Origin: Anseranas semipalmata
Lineage: Eukaryota; Chordata; Aves; Anseriformes; Anseranatidae
NCBI GenBank assembly: GCA_013399115.1
Contig: VXAA01000167.1
Span: 133,075 to 197,074, forward strand
DNA length: 64,000 bases
Direction: 5' to 3'
Shown: piece after piece, positions 51,310 to 64,000 of the stretch
How the letters are laid out: every line of letters begins with the position of its first letter
How positions within the stretch are numbered: position 1 is the first letter of the stretch
Position numbers and translations under genes: made by a program
The notes under the pieces: generated by a model
Told to the model about the DNA's origin: nothing
Database searches by the model: none
Seen by the model: only the letters and a program-made list of their open reading frames with translations

Positions 51310-51385
51310 TATTAGTTAAGACATCAGACAAAAACAGATCAGATTCCTGACTTGCTATTTTCGTCTTCATATAACAACTCCATTT
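51310..51385 (-). promoter_or_regulatory. SELENOO: SECIS element, form 2, of SELENOO
   Basis: In the minus-strand 3'UTR, about 330 nt past the stop, a hairpin has all SECIS core parts. These are ATGA at 51367-51370, an 11-bp helix GACGAAAATAG / CTGTTTTTGTC (51355-51365 with 51327-51337, two G-U pairs), a 5' bulge with AA at 51352-51353, a mini-stem TCAG/CTGA capped by GAAT, and TGAT at 51323-51326. The extra apical mini-stem makes it form 2. In the cell it would recruit SBP2 and the Sec-specific elongation factor so that the TGA at 51706-51708 is read as selenocysteine. Confidence 0.9.
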
Positions 51386-51696
51386 GGATGTTCAAAAGTC
51401 AGTGTGCCTCAACATAAAATATTGCTTTCTACTTGCAATGTGGCATGAATAAAGGAAAGACTTTCAGTCTCAAAACATACAAATAAATGACGTATACAGA
51501 CTGCTGATTGTTACTGGTTTGTTCCAATGCTCCATGATTGCTCCAATTTAAGCACAGCTGAAGACTGTTGTAGATGCATCCAAATGTGGTGTTGTTTCAA
51601 TAACTTAACAGCACTTTGATGTTTGCCTTGCCGAATTCTTCACTGCTGAAGGAGGATCAGAGTCTTCAGTTTACAGCAAAAAATAAAACAAGGCAG

Positions 51697-63144
<11,448 letters not shown>

Positions 63145-63244
63145 TTGGTGGAGGAGGAGGAGGGGGGCGCTGAGGGCCGGTGCGCGGCGTCGGTGCTGCC
63201 GGTAAGAGAGTGGCGGTGTCGGCGGCTTCCCGGGGGGCAGCGAG

Positions 63245-64000
63245 ATGTCGTGGCTAACGAGGGGGGGGAAGTCGAAGGAGAAGGAGGAGTCGGAGAGCTC
63301 GCTGAATCAGGAGGAGAGGGGGCTGTTAGTGCAGGCTGTGCTGGAACACGGGGGAGATCCTTGGGATTATAAGGTCGTTGGCCAGGATCCCACTCTGAAA
63401 GCTGCTGAAAGGCACTGGGTAAACTATATCTCCACGTATCATCCCAAAGGAGAAAAGAAATGCTCGGCCCTGCAGTGGCTGCTGTTTGACCTGGCCAGTA
63501 TCCTGCAAGCTGCGGTAGAAGAGAAGGAGCAATGCATAAAGAACTTGCAAAACAACTTGCAGGTGGCTCACACCGAAATACTCGCGCTGCGGTGCGATAA
63601 CGCTCTGCTGAACGAGCAGGCCGAGCAGTTGAGAAAAATGAAAGAAGAACTCAGGGCAGAGAGTGCTGATAATGCCCGGTTAAGAAAGAAGGTGCAGTGC
63701 TTGGGTACGCTGTTATCCCTAGGGAAAGGCTTGGATCAAAGGAAAGTGGCAGCTCTGAGCGAGACAGACTGGGACCTGGAGACGTGGGATGGGGATATCT
63801 GGAATTTGGAGAACCAAGAAAACTCTGTGGTGCAAGGGGTGGGGGCTGCGGGTGCCAGGAAAATAAAACCGGTGGAGGGAGGAGGAAGCCAGGGAGCAGG
63901 GGATGTGTCCAAAAAAGAGAAGGTTTGGAAGAAACAGCAGGAGGGGTGGCCTGTGTGGGTGAACCGAATTTGGGCTTTAGAGCAGCACATGCCTTTCACG
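63245..64000 (+). CDS. Unrecognised intronless coiled-coil protein, 3'-partial; possibly gag-like or domesticated
   Basis: The frame opens at ATG 63245 (cagcgagATGTCG, purine at -3) and runs 252 codons without a stop to the window edge. I do not recognise the family. In order: a basic and acidic N-terminus (MSWLTRGGKSKEKEESES); a compact region (about 20-90) with DPWDYKVVG and WVNYISTYHPKGEKK; a coiled coil (about 90-155) with leucines in heptads (LRCDNALLNEQAEQLRKMKE); an acidic Trp-rich patch (about 170-190, TDWDLETWDGDIWNLE); a Gly/Lys-rich linker; then WVNRIWALEQHMPFT at the edge. Being intronless, with a matrix-like front and coiled coil, it could be a retroviral or LTR-element gag or a gene derived from one; this is a weak inference. 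No primer-binding site or LTR is seen to its left. A splice-donor-like GGTAAGAG lies at about 63201. Confidence 0.6.
   Translation, partial: MSWLTRGGKSKEKEESESSLNQEERGLLVQAVLEHGGDPWDYKVVGQDPTLKAAERHWVNYISTYHPKGEKKCSALQWLLFDLASILQAAVEEKEQCIKNLQNNLQVAHTEILALRCDNALLNEQAEQLRKMKEELRAESADNARLRKKVQCLGTLLSLGKGLDQRKVAALSETDWDLETWDGDIWNLENQENSVVQGVGAAGARKIKPVEGGGSQGAGDVSKKEKVWKKQQEGWPVWVNRIWALEQHMPFT

Noticed and set aside
63145..63372. Plus-strand frame overlapping the start of the 63245 ORF
   Set aside because: Low-complexity Glu/Gly/Arg frame read from GGAGGAGG-rich DNA. It stops quickly, whereas the overlapping frame from 63245 continues with balanced composition to the window edge.

Overview
The window is vertebrate nuclear DNA, most likely from a bird. 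Three multi-exon genes with short GT-AG introns lie in the order HDAC10, TUBGCP6, SELENOO, the same neighbours as on human 22q13.33. The interspersed repeats are CR1 LINEs, one of which ends in the ATTCTATG tail microsatellite typical of avian and reptilian CR1. No Alu/L1-type repeats, bacterial operons, tRNA, rRNA or CRISPR array were recognised. Two runs of N (17536-17593 and 62811-62953) fall in GC-rich promoter or first-exon sequence.

Layout. From 1 to about 16.6 kb is HDAC10 on the + strand. Its first exons lie to the left of the window; 18 coding exons are visible, from 1291 to the stop at 15911-15913. A CpG island (about 17340-17760) follows and serves as the probable promoter of TUBGCP6, also on the + strand. 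TUBGCP6 is complete: 25 coding exons from ATG 18123 to TAA 41583, summing to 1739 codons plus stop, with a poly(A) signal at 41946. One of its introns carries a sense-oriented CR1 3' fragment. From about 42 to 49 kb is a gene-poor spacer with two antisense CR1 fragments. From about 49 to 63.1 kb, on the - strand and tail-to-tail with TUBGCP6, is SELENOO: nine coding exons, an in-frame TGA (selenocysteine) three codons before the TAA stop, and a form-2 SECIS hairpin about 330 nt into the 3'UTR. Its first exon is interrupted by the second N run.

From 63245 to the right edge an intronless + strand reading frame stays open for 252 codons. It begins only about 100 bp from the SELENOO 5' end, in the same CpG island. 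It encodes an unrecognised coiled-coil protein, possibly gag-like or domesticated, and is the least explained item in the window.

The three named genes do not form a pathway. HDAC10 is a class IIb deacetylase with polyamine-deacetylase hallmarks, TUBGCP6 is a gamma-tubulin ring complex subunit with a 27-residue repeat array, and SELENOO is a mitochondrial pseudokinase AMPylase. Their adjacency is conserved synteny. Exon boundaries were read by eye from splice sites, reading phase and recalled similarity to the human proteins; no alignment was run.
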